8,308 bases of DNA from Candidatus Atribacter fermentans (lineage in GTDB: Bacteria; Atribacterota; Atribacteria; Atribacterales; Atribacteraceae). The notes below the pieces were generated by a model. That model was not told the DNA's origin. It made no database searches and saw nothing but the letters and a program-made list of their open reading frames with translations. A program made the translations under genes and the position numbers. The DNA is taken from the NCBI GenBank assembly GCA_012517485.1, contig JAAYUT010000028.1, positions 1 to 8,308 of the forward strand. Direction: 5' to 3'. Below, piece after piece: positions 1 to 5,135 of this stretch (position 1 is its first letter; the number at the start of each line of letters is the position of its first letter).

Positions 1-724
1 ATTTCTTTTTATATTTTTCCAAAGCAATTTGATGTGCGGTCTGCAGTGCAAATTTTCCCATTTGGTTGAAGTCGGAATAGAAATTTGGATATTGGAGGTC
101 GAGTTCTTCAGGGATTACAACTTTCTCCCATTCTCCATTTTCAATAAATCTTTTTTGTTGTTCTAAAACCTCCAAAGTCGGATCAAAACGCTTTCGGAAT
201 TTTTCAATGAAATTATTCCCATCCCACTCTAAAATGACTTCTTGTTCTAGAGCTGAAAAGGGCGCTTGACTCCAAAGATGGATTTGATTTTCCCTTTCAC
301 TGACCAAAACTTTAACATCATTTATTGTAGCATTAGGATAGGTAGCTAACAGGTCAACTTCTTGAAAATCGGCTTTAAATCTATAAAGGGAAGCAGAAAA
401 ATTGTGAATTAAAATAACTATAAGATCATATTGTTGAGCTGTTGGTTTGAGATGAACCTGGTAAATTGATGCCGGAGAAAGTTCAGCTTTGTTCATTATA
501 GAAAGGTATTCAGTGACCATTGGAAAATTTGGTATCTCTTCTCCCTGTTTGGCAGGTTGGAAATCTTGATAATTAAAATTTTCATTTCCTTGCCCATCAG
601 CTATCCAGATATTGAGGAAGAATAATCCACAAAGAAGAGAAATACCAAAAATTTTGAGAAATTTATGATACAGTGATATATTTCTTTTTTTCTTATTTGG
701 TTTGCAAATCAAATAATCATCCAT
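1..724 (-). CDS. Exported or membrane-anchored protein of unknown function, partial (3' end outside window)
   Basis: An open frame without stops runs from an ATG at 724 to the left edge, giving 241 residues. The start follows a clear ribosome site, AAAGGAGGGG, at good spacing. Residues 11-14 are basic (KKKR) and residues 24-41 form one hydrophobic segment (FGISLLCGLFFLNIWIA), so the protein starts with a signal peptide or an uncleaved anchor. The rest should lie outside the cytoplasmic membrane. There is no proper lipobox around C32. The exported part is rich in acidic and aromatic residues and looks like a beta-rich domain (about 75-160), followed by a charged, probably helical stretch ending KYKKK at the edge. 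I recognise no family. The coding call is supported by frame length, start signals and the signal segment. Confidence 0.82.
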   Translation of the reverse strand, partial: MDDYLICKPNKKKRNISLYHKFLKIFGISLLCGLFFLNIWIADGQGNENFNYQDFQPAKQGEEIPNFPMVTEYLSIMNKAELSPASIYQVHLKPTAQQYDLIVILIHNFSASLYRFKADFQEVDLLATYPNATINDVKVLVSERENQIHLWSQAPFSALEQEVILEWDGNNFIEKFRKRFDPTLEVLEQQKRFIENGEWEKVVIPEELDLQYPNFYSDFNQMGKFALQTAHQIALEKYKKK

Positions 725-822
725 ATCTTGATCCCCTCCTTTCGATTCATTTTTTTTTATTCACAGTGCAATTTTATCCCAATGTTTTTTTAAATTATTC
801 TATCCTGAAAATATTCCAAATG

Positions 823-844
823 ATTCCCCCCTCAATGGGGGAAT
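823..844. repeat. C/G-run hairpin
   Basis: ATTCCCCC at 823-830 pairs perfectly with GGGGGAAT at 837-844 around a six-base loop, giving an 8-bp stem in otherwise AT-rich DNA. It sits just before another G/C-rich repeat and probably belongs to the same mosaic of intergenic repeats. No T-tract follows directly on either strand, so a terminator role is weak. Confidence 0.55.
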
Positions 845-854
845 ATATATTCAA

Positions 855-897
855 CAATTCCCCTCCGTGGAGGGGTGCCGCTTAGCGGGGGTAGGTT
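855..897. repeat. GC-rich double-hairpin intergenic repeat
   Basis: Two adjacent hairpins stand out from the AT-rich background: CCCCTCC/GGAGGGG (860-866 with 869-875) and CCGC/GCGG (878-881 with 885-888), followed by GGGTAGG. From memory, elements of this form (CCCCTCC-GTGG-AGGGG followed by a small GC stem) are widespread short dispersed repeats in several bacterial phyla. The hairpins are seen in the sequence; the family assignment is recollection. Confidence 0.6.
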
Positions 898-1018
898 GCC
901 TTTCATTTTTTCCTGGTTAAAATGAAATTTACAAAAATATTTCAAAATATCTTTGTATCAAAGATTTATTTTTTAATCCGGTTCACGGTTTACTTCTCAC
1001 GATACACCAATTCCAATT

Positions 1019-1060
1019 AATGAGATTGCCACGTCGCATAGGACACTCCTCGCAATGACG
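1019..1060. repeat. 42-base REP-like repeat, copy A
   Basis: This element begins AATGAGATTGCCACGTCG and ends CTCGCAATGACG. It is identical to positions 2344-2385 except for one base (A at 1045, G at 2370), in the same orientation. ATTGC near the left end and GCAAT near the right end can pair, enclosing a 23-base interior. Elements with a GATTGCC...GCAATGACG frame are familiar as dispersed REP-like repeats in many genomes (recollection). Confidence 0.8.
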
Positions 1061-1073
1061 TTTTTGATAAAAG

Positions 1074-1114
1074 TATTTTCACCCTCATCCTCACCTTCTC
1101 CCATCAAGGGAGAA
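1074..1114. repeat. CCCTCATCC-type repeat with hairpin downstream of the flavodoxin gene
   Basis: TATTTTCACCCTCATC (1074-1089) recurs exactly at 2451-2466. Here it continues into a hairpin, TTCTCCC/GGGAGAA (1096-1102 with 1108-1114, five-base loop). The element begins 15 bases after the stop codon of the flavodoxin-like gene read on the minus strand. It might slow or end transcription of that unit, but no run of T follows the stem on the minus strand, so it is not a standard intrinsic terminator. Confidence 0.6.
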
Positions 1115-1129
1115 AGAAGACGTGGTTTT

Positions 1130-1642
1130 TTATGAATCACTTTTTGCCTTTCCCAGTATTTCCTGAGCCCATCGTTGGGCTTTTTCCTTAGCCCCATTTG
1201 GATCATTTTTTAAAGGCTCCTGAAACTCAATCTCTCCTAAAAATTCATTCCCTTTTAAAATTTTTTTAAAGTTATCAAAAGTTCTTCCGACTTTTCCTCC
1301 ACAACAAGCAAAAAAGGCAATTTTTTTCTTTTTGAGTTCATTAGAGGTAAAAAGCGTTCGAAACGCTGGGACATAATTCCCTGCCCATACTGGCGTTCCA
1401 AAAATAATCAAATGGTAATCCCGAAGGTCTTTCCCCAGAGGAAGAAGAGGAGGTCGGCTTCGAAAAACGACTTGCATGCCTCCAATAAAATACTTTAAAA
1501 AACTTTTGTATTTAATGGGATTTTTCATTCTTAATTCTAATATCTCGGTATCAATTTTCTGTTGGATAGCCTTAGCGATATGCCGAGTATTCCCATCCAG
1601 AGAATAATAACAAACCAAAGTTTTTATTCTATTTGAAGCCAT
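1130..1642 (-). CDS. Small flavodoxin-fold protein
   Basis: This 170-residue protein has the short-chain flavodoxin layout. A first beta strand (KTLVCYYS) leads into the FMN phosphate loop SLDGNT at 14-19. The next flavin loop, FGTPVWAGNYVPAF, lies at 81-94, with W86 placed to stack on the isoalloxazine. The strand KIAFFACCGG at 107-116 carries paired cysteines C113 and C114. It should bind FMN and act as a cytoplasmic one- or two-electron carrier or a small quinone/metal-type reductase; the partner is unknown. The ATG at 1642 follows AAGGAGGG about ten bases upstream. The DUF4342 gene ends 35 bases upstream on the same strand, so the two are probably co-transcribed. The family call is firm; the substrate is not. 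Confidence 0.9.
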   Translation of the reverse strand: MASNRIKTLVCYYSLDGNTRHIAKAIQQKIDTEILELRMKNPIKYKSFLKYFIGGMQVVFRSRPPLLPLGKDLRDYHLIIFGTPVWAGNYVPAFRTLFTSNELKKKKIAFFACCGGKVGRTFDNFKKILKGNEFLGEIEFQEPLKNDPNGAKEKAQRWAQEILGKAKSDS

Positions 1643-1677
1643 TTAATAATTACCCTCCTTATTCGTAGTCATCTTTC

Positions 1678-1977
1678 CTATTTTTCATCGTCCTTCTTTT
1701 CTTTGATTTTCTCTTCCTCAACCCTTACAATTTCAAACTTTACTTTAGTTAAAAGAGCTGCCATCGCTCCTAATGCTGCAAGAACCGGAGCAACCAAGGT
1801 CACTATTCCACCGGCAACCACGCCTGTCGTGAGAGGAACTTCTAAAAGCAGATCGCCGTTTTCTTTTTTAATAATCAACCGCCGAACATTTCCTTCTTGA
1901 ATAAGATCCTTAATTTTTTCAATGATATCGCGAGCATTGACTTCAATTTCCTCGGTCCAGGTTTTTCGATTGGTCAT
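1678..1977 (-). CDS. DUF4342 domain protein
   Basis: This is a 99-residue protein. Residues 1-48 form a charged alpha/beta part containing the typical EEIEVNARDIIEKIKDLIQE and GNVRRLIIKKENGDLLLEVPL stretches. Residues 50-77 are a Gly/Ala/Val-rich hydrophobic segment (VVAGGIVTLVAPVLAALG onward), and the tail is very acidic and basic (EEEKIKEKKDDEK). This order is what I know of DUF4342, a short family of unknown function found mainly in Firmicutes-like and deep-branching bacteria. The hydrophobic stretch could be one membrane pass or a buried helical hairpin. The start ATG at 1977 follows AAAGGAGGAGAG. The gene is first in a two-gene unit with the flavodoxin-like gene 35 bases downstream. No role is known; a membrane-associated accessory function is only inference. 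Confidence 0.88.
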   Translation of the reverse strand: MTNRKTWTEEIEVNARDIIEKIKDLIQEGNVRRLIIKKENGDLLLEVPLTTGVVAGGIVTLVAPVLAALGAMAALLTKVKFEIVRVEEEKIKEKKDDEK

Positions 1978-2004
1978 TAACTCTCCTCCTTTATTTTTTA
2001 AATA

Positions 2005-2032
2005 ATTTTAATAAATATATATTTCTTCATAA
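2005..2032 (-). promoter_or_regulatory. Possible promoter of the DUF4342-flavodoxin unit
   Basis: On the minus strand TTATGA (2032-2027) is followed after 16 bases by TAAAAT (2010-2005), five of six matches to the -10 consensus but only three of six at -35. It lies 28 bases upstream of the DUF4342 start codon, with the Shine-Dalgarno site in between. In such AT-rich DNA chance matches are common, so this is weak. Confidence 0.3.
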
Positions 2033-2110
2033 GCGGTTTTTTTTAAATAGATTGATGAGCTTATCTTTTTAGATTCTTTTTTTCATAAAAAACTTTAAAG
2101 GATGTGATTT

Positions 2111-2150
2111 TCACGTCGTCCGGTCAAAGACACCGGACTCCTCAGAATAA
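2111..2150. repeat. REP-like hairpin with CCGGTC/GACACCGG core
   Basis: GTCCGGT (2118-2124) and ACCGGAC (2132-2138) form a perfect 7-bp stem with a seven-base loop. The hairpin is flanked by TCACGTC on the left and CTCCTCAGAATAAC on the right. A decayed relative appears at 2286-2330, which shares TCCGGTCAAA and CTCAGAA in the same order. Confidence 0.65.
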
Positions 2151-2164
2151 CCATTAAAAAATGC

Positions 2165-2204
2165 CGTCATCCTGATCGGTGCTTTTCTGCGTGAGGATCT
2201 CATC
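2165..2204. repeat. REP-like element of the CGTCATCCTGA...GAGGATCTCATC type
   Basis: The ends CGTCATCCTGA and GTGAGGATCTCATC contain complementary ATCCT and AGGAT blocks around a GC-rich interior. The frame resembles that of the 42-base repeats (GTCA at one end, GAGATC/GAT at the other) but in opposite orientation. Only one copy is in the window, so the call rests on form and on recollection of similar dispersed elements. Confidence 0.5.
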
Positions 2205-2260
2205 TTTTAGATTTATTCATAATTTCTTTAAACCACAGCCTTTTTCATAAATTCAAGAAT

Positions 2261-2274
2261 CAAGACCTGACCCC
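2261..2274. repeat. CAAGACCTGACCCC motif
   Basis: The reverse complement, GGGGTCAGGTCTTG, is a word I associate with short dispersed repeats near REP-associated tyrosine (Y1) transposases in other genomes. Only one copy is present here and there is no transposase, so the assignment is tentative. Confidence 0.35.
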
Positions 2275-2285
2275 AGATATTTCTT

Positions 2286-2330
2286 GAGATTCTTAACATA
2301 TCCGGTCAAAAACGCCTCCTTACTCAGAAG
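2286..2330. repeat. Decayed copy of the 2111-2150 repeat
   Basis: GATTCTTAACATATCCGGTC followed by AAAAACG and later ACTCAGAA lines up with the element at 2111-2150 (GATTTTCACGTCGTCCGGTC, then AAAGACA and CTCAGAA). The right arm of the hairpin (ACCGGAC) is lost here, so this looks like an older, eroded copy. Confidence 0.5.
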
Positions 2331-2343
2331 GAAAGAATGGCTC

Positions 2344-2385
2344 AATGAGATTGCCACGTCGCATAGGACGCTCCTCGCAATGACG
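2344..2385. repeat. 42-base REP-like repeat, copy B
   Basis: It matches 1019-1060 at 41 of 42 positions in the same orientation, 1325 bases away. The pair brackets the DUF4342 and flavodoxin genes. High identity in non-coding DNA suggests recent spread or gene-conversion-like homogenisation. Confidence 0.8.
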
Positions 2386-2403
2386 GAGTAGGAATAAATT
2401 TAA

Positions 2404-2432
2404 ATCCCCCTTACCTCTTTTGCAAAAGGGAG
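2404..2432. repeat. AATCCCCCTTA...AAAGGG repeat with perfect palindrome
   Basis: A perfect 12-base palindrome, CTTTTGCAAAAG (2417-2428), sits inside an element running from AATCCCCCTTACC to AAAAGGGAG. It lies between copy B of the 42-base repeat and the recurring TATTTTCACCCTCATC word. It accounts for most of the extra spacing seen here compared with the copy A side. Confidence 0.5.
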
Positions 2433-2450
2433 TAATTGATTTCTAAATAA

Positions 2451-2466
2451 TATTTTCACCCTCATC
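2451..2466. repeat. Second copy of TATTTTCACCCTCATC
   Basis: This is a 16-base exact match to 1074-1089. In both places it follows a copy of the 42-base repeat, after 13 bases there and 65 bases here, so the two flanks share a composite order of repeats. Confidence 0.65.
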
Positions 2467-2517
2467 TGATACGATAAAACGGTATGAAAGTCATTTCTAA
2501 AAAAAGATTGTTAAGAA

Positions 2518-3183
2518 CTATCCAACTCTTTCCAGAATTTCAGGACCATCATTCTTGGGGTTATTCACCAATTTCGATATGGGATATGCTTGCATCGTGT
2601 CTTCTGGATAAGGCGCTAAAAGAGGAATAATTTGAGATAATTCAGTAGAAGGATGAAGCCACTTATCGTAAGCATTTTCCGGAATTATAACCGGCATGCG
2701 GTTATGGATCAGACGGACCAGTTCGTTTGCTTCGGTGGTTAAAATCGTAAAGGTTTCTAAGAAATTATCGTCATGTATCCAACGCTCCCATAAACCTGCA
2801 AAAGCAAAGGTTTTCATTTCTTTCATTCCAATAAAATAGGGAGTTTTGGCATTTCCTTCTCTCTTCCATTCAAAAAAACCACTGGCGGGAATCAAAGCCC
2901 TCCTTCTCTGAAAGGCATTACGAAAAGAGGGTTTTTCATGAATGGTTTCTGAACGAGCATTAATCATCCGATCTCCGATCGAGGGGTCTTTAGCCCAAGA
3001 AGGCACCAAACCCCATTTCATGCTGGAAATCTTTTTCTTTTTATCCTTTTCCTGAAAGGTGATTACTGGCACAGTTTGACTGGGAGCAATATTATATCGG
3101 GGATTAAATTCTTCATCCAATCTCAACCCAAATATTTTTTCTAATTCCGCTTGACTAATAATTAAGGCAAATCGTCCACACAT
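2518..3183 (-). CDS. yedK: SRAP-family abasic-site processing protein (YedK/HMCES type)
   Basis: This 221-residue SRAP protein is of normal length. The family forms a thiazolidine crosslink between the N-terminal cysteine and abasic sites in single-stranded DNA, shielding them during replication. All key residues sit at the E. coli YedK numbers: C2 in MCGRF (exposed after Met removal), N75 and R77 in NARSET, E105 in SGFFEW, and H160 in LIHNRMPVI. RYNIAPSQTVPVI (29-41) and MKWGLVPSWA (55-64) are also typical. The MCGRF start is fixed by the essential cysteine, yet there is no Shine-Dalgarno site before the ATG. A TATAAT box lies six bases upstream, suggesting a leaderless mRNA. It stands alone and is divergent from the sugar-binding protein gene. 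Confidence 0.95.
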   Translation of the reverse strand: MCGRFALIISQAELEKIFGLRLDEEFNPRYNIAPSQTVPVITFQEKDKKKKISSMKWGLVPSWAKDPSIGDRMINARSETIHEKPSFRNAFQRRRALIPASGFFEWKREGNAKTPYFIGMKEMKTFAFAGLWERWIHDDNFLETFTILTTEANELVRLIHNRMPVIIPENAYDKWLHPSTELSQIIPLLAPYPEDTMQAYPISKLVNNPKNDGPEILERVG

Positions 3184-3189
3184 ATGATT

Positions 3190-3195
3190 ATTATA
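3190..3195 (-). promoter_or_regulatory. TATAAT box placed for a leaderless SRAP transcript
   Basis: On the minus strand a perfect TATAAT is followed by six bases (AATCAT) and then the SRAP start ATG. This puts the usual transcription start on the A of the start codon. The -35 region is poor: TTTTCT at 16-base spacing matches three of six consensus positions. The box fits with the absence of any Shine-Dalgarno sequence. Confidence 0.5.
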
Positions 3196-3241
3196 TCGTA
3201 GTTTTAAATATAGAAAAGAGATACACCACTTTAATAAGCAA
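3191..3241 (-). CDS. Possible 16-codon upstream reading frame before the SRAP gene
   Basis: On the minus strand a TTG at 3241 follows AAGGAG by six bases and opens a 16-codon frame, MLIKVVYLFSIFKTTI. It closes with two successive TAA codons, the first ending seven bases before the SRAP ATG. If translated, it could feed ribosomes to the SRAP start by reinitiation. The frame is short, starts with TTG and may be chance; it competes with the leaderless reading, since its stop overlaps the TATAAT box. Confidence 0.2.
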   Translation of the reverse strand: MLIKVVYLFSIFKTTI

Positions 3242-3292
3242 TCAGATCTCCTTATCTTGTCCTCCTTTCTCTGCTTTCCATCATTTTCAAGT

Positions 3293-3349
3293 TTGCAAAA
3301 AAATGAAAATATGGCACAATATAATAAATATCAATATAATAGGGGGGAC
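3293..3349 (+). promoter_or_regulatory. Promoter region and ribosome site of the sugar-binding protein gene
   Basis: Two perfect TATAAT boxes occur at 3320-3325 and 3335-3340. TTGCAA at 3293-3298 is a good -35 but lies 21 bases before the first box; CACAAT at 3315-3320 would sit 16 bases from it. ATGGCA at 3311-3316 is 18 bases before the second box. The ribosome site AGGGGGGA (3341-3348) is five bases before the ATG. Use of the second TATAAT would leave almost no room for that site in the mRNA, so the first box or CACAAT is more likely. The exact pairing is uncertain. Confidence 0.45.
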
Positions 3350-3353
3350 ATAA

Positions 3354-4340
3354 ATGTTTAAAAAGCTCACTATTATTTTACTCCTTCTCGTGTTAGTTTT
3401 GGTTATGGGGACGGTAGCGTTTGCTCAGGAAAACGAATCAAAACAATTGTATTTCCGTTTTGTAACCCATGGAGGCGATGATCCTTTTTGGGCAGTCGTT
3501 GTCAAGGGTGCCCAGGATGCGGCACAGTTGCTGAACTGTAAGGTGGATTTTGATTTAGTTGGTGGAGATCTTGCCCTTCAGCAAAAAAGAATGCAAGAAG
3601 CAATAGCAATGAATGTCGATGGAATTGCTTTAGTAATAAATGATGATACCGTGTGGGATAAATTAGTTGAAGATGCTTTAGCCAAAGGCATTCCAGTCGT
3701 AGCCATTGATAACGATGATACAGAAGGTGACAGAGGAAACAAACGTTTGACCTATATTGGGCAGGACGAATTCAAAGCCGGTTATGATTTGGCAGTGCGG
3801 CTTTTTGAGGAAGGAAAAAAGAAAGGATTAGACCTCAGCCAAGCCCACGTCGCTATGCCGGTTGAAGTTCCAGGAGCGATGTATGGAGTTGTTCGTTCTG
3901 ATGGTGTTAAAAAGGCTATGGAAGAATTTGGAATCACTTCATCGGAGATCATCGATGCCGGTGGTTTGGAAATGACTACCGTTGAGCAAAGATTAACTTC
4001 CTATCTTATTTCTCATCCTGAAGCAACCTTTATGATAGGCTTAGGTGGAATCGTAACCGATCGTATAACCGATGCCTTAAAAGCAGTTGGAAGGCAACCT
4101 GGTGAAGTCATTGCCGGTGGTTTTGATATGACTCCGGGAACATTAGTTGGATTAAAAGAAGGGTACATGACCGCTGCCATTGATTCACAACAATATCTGG
4201 CTGGTTTCTATGGGGTATTAGTCCTCTATCATTACAAACTCTATGGTTTCCTGCCAACAGTGAAGACCGGTGGATTCTTAATCGATAGCCCAGAAAAAAT
4301 TGTACAAATTGAGGTTCTTTCTAAAGATTATATCCGGTAA
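3354..4340 (+). CDS. Periplasmic sugar-binding protein of an ABC transporter (Peripla_BP_4 type)
   Basis: This 328-residue protein has a textbook signal peptide (KK, then about 16 hydrophobic residues) with cleavage likely after AFA at 22-24. The mature part is a two-lobed type I periplasmic binding protein: the ligand-contact start HGGDDPFWAVVVKGAQDAA (39-57), AMNVDGIAL (85-93), KGIPVVAIDNDD (111-122), YIGQDEFKAGYDLA (134-147) in the hinge, and AGGFDMTPGTLVGLKEGYMT (254-273) followed by AIDSQQYLAGFYGV in the second lobe. The family binds sugars such as ribose, galactose or xylose outside the membrane and delivers them to an ABC importer. No permease or ATPase gene is adjacent, so it is an orphan receptor in this window; the exact sugar cannot be read from sequence. 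A strong terminator follows. Confidence 0.93.
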   Translation: MFKKLTIILLLLVLVLVMGTVAFAQENESKQLYFRFVTHGGDDPFWAVVVKGAQDAAQLLNCKVDFDLVGGDLALQQKRMQEAIAMNVDGIALVINDDTVWDKLVEDALAKGIPVVAIDNDDTEGDRGNKRLTYIGQDEFKAGYDLAVRLFEEGKKKGLDLSQAHVAMPVEVPGAMYGVVRSDGVKKAMEEFGITSSEIIDAGGLEMTTVEQRLTSYLISHPEATFMIGLGGIVTDRITDALKAVGRQPGEVIAGGFDMTPGTLVGLKEGYMTAAIDSQQYLAGFYGVLVLYHYKLYGFLPTVKTGGFLIDSPEKIVQIEVLSKDYIR

Positions 4341-4356
4341 AAAACCGAATTACTTT

Positions 4357-4404
4357 AAAAACCGCGGTTGAAGTATAATTCTCTTCAAAAAAACCGCGGT
4401 TTTT
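4357..4404. terminator. Bidirectional intrinsic terminator between convergent genes
   Basis: AAAAACCGCGG (4357-4367) is perfectly complementary to CCGCGGTTTTT (4394-4404), and inner TTGAAG (4368-4373) can pair with CTTCAA (4383-4388). T-runs close the stem on both strands. The hairpin sits 17 bases after the sugar-binding protein stop and 15 bases after the stop of the convergent nitroreductase gene, so it should end both transcripts. Confidence 0.9.
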
Positions 4405-4419
4405 AATTTATTCCTTATG

Positions 4420-5112
4420 TTATGGAAGTGGTTTTCCCACTGCCATCAATACAATCGGTTCAATATTTTCTTGGTTGAGAACCTCGATTATTCTGTCTGG
4501 TCGATACGAGCCAATTACATAGCTTCCCAATCCACAATCTACTGCCATTAAACTGATGTTTTGAACGACCTCACCGGCTTCAAGGTAAGCAAATTTTTCA
4601 TTCATTCGTGACGATTTTTCTAAATGAAAAGCTATAACAAAAACTAAAGAAGCATTTTGCACCACTCTTTGATTGGTTATTTTGGATAATGTCTCAGTTA
4701 CATCTTCACCCGAAATTTCTTGGAGAGCATGTTTTTCAGGCAAGTAAAGATAAATACCGGGTGAGAGGTCGTTAACCCGTAAAGAAAACACATATACTCC
4801 GATAGGATAGATCCCCATGGCTGAGGGAATGGTTCGAGTTGCATGAGAAATGCTATCAACCTGAGTTCTTTTTATTCCACATCCAGCCCAGAGAACCTTA
4901 GCGAGATCTTCCATAGGTATAGGTTCTCCCGAAAACTGGCGTTCTGCTTTTCGACTGATTATAGCCGAGATCAAATCATTATCATTTTGTTCAATTTGGG
5001 GAAGGTTGATGATTTCCTTTCCACTTAAAGGAATTTGTATCATCATCATTAACAAGACGACCAAGAAAAATATCAAGAAAAATGAGAAAAATTTGGTTCT
5101 TTGAAATCCCAT
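4420..5112 (-). CDS. Exported or membrane-anchored SagB/ThcOx-type nitroreductase
   Basis: This 230-residue nitroreductase-fold flavoprotein carries the expected FMN-binding blocks: ISRKAERQFSGEPIPMEDLA (52-71), RTIPSAMGIYPI (93-104, the counterpart of the SagB R..PSAG..YP motif) and EAGEVVQNISLMAVDCGLGS (178-197) with IGSY just after. The family oxidises or reduces small substrates, or azoline rings in peptides, with FMN. Residues 8-26 form a strong hydrophobic stretch (FFSFFLIFFLVVLLMMMI), indicating export or anchoring, which is unusual for a flavin enzyme. I chose the ATG at 5112 because GGGGGG precedes it by seven bases; the in-frame TTG nine codons upstream has no ribosome site. It is last in the five-gene operon, 23 bases after the DprA-like gene. 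No peptide precursor gene is nearby, so azole biosynthesis is not supported. Confidence 0.87.
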   Translation of the reverse strand: MGFQRTKFFSFFLIFFLVVLLMMMIQIPLSGKEIINLPQIEQNDNDLISAIISRKAERQFSGEPIPMEDLAKVLWAGCGIKRTQVDSISHATRTIPSAMGIYPIGVYVFSLRVNDLSPGIYLYLPEKHALQEISGEDVTETLSKITNQRVVQNASLVFVIAFHLEKSSRMNEKFAYLEAGEVVQNISLMAVDCGLGSYVIGSYRPDRIIEVLNQENIEPIVLMAVGKPLP

Positions 5113-5135
5113 AATGAAACCCCCCTGATTTGAAA

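Larger units (their letters stand above)
725..1129. other. Gene-free stretch with several hairpins and repeats
   Basis: No convincing gene lies here. The right half of the stretch carries the dispersed repeats listed separately (823-844, 855-897, 1019-1060, 1074-1114). The left part (725-820) is the AT-rich upstream region of the partial gene that starts at 724. It probably holds that gene's promoter, but I could not place -35 and -10 boxes with confidence. Positions 901-1015 are AT-rich and I see nothing in them. Confidence 0.6.
1978..2517. other. 540-base gene-free stretch packed with short repeats
   Basis: No credible gene is visible on either strand. Positions 1978-2060 form the AT-rich upstream region of the DUF4342 gene. 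From 2101 to 2466 at least five unlike short repeats or hairpins follow one another and are listed separately. Positions 2467-2517 lie downstream of the SRAP gene; a seven-T run follows its stop on the minus strand, but with no stable stem before it. Confidence 0.7.

Noticed and set aside
673..885. Plus-strand 70-codon frame over the partial gene's start and the first hairpins
   Set aside because: It runs antisense to the signal segment and through repeat DNA, has no ribosome site and an unlikely low-complexity composition.
997..1206. Minus-strand 69-codon frame spanning repeats and the flavodoxin 3' end
   Set aside because: It overlaps the flavodoxin gene in another frame and is largely translated repeat sequence.
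1019..2385. Composite transposon bounded by the 42-base repeats
   Set aside because: There is no transposase or integrase between the repeats, no terminal inverted arrangement and no target-site duplication; the repeats look like dispersed REP-like elements.
2101..2466. CRISPR array
   Set aside because: The repeats are unlike each other, are not evenly spaced and no cas gene is present.
4357..4404. Inverted repeat as a regulatory RNA or operator
   Set aside because: Its place between convergent stops and T-runs on both strands is fully explained by a bidirectional terminator.
4420..5112. Azole-peptide (SagB-type bacteriocin) biosynthesis locus
   Set aside because: There is no cyclodehydratase (YcaO/SagC-D) or short precursor peptide gene in the window; only the oxidase-like fold is shared.
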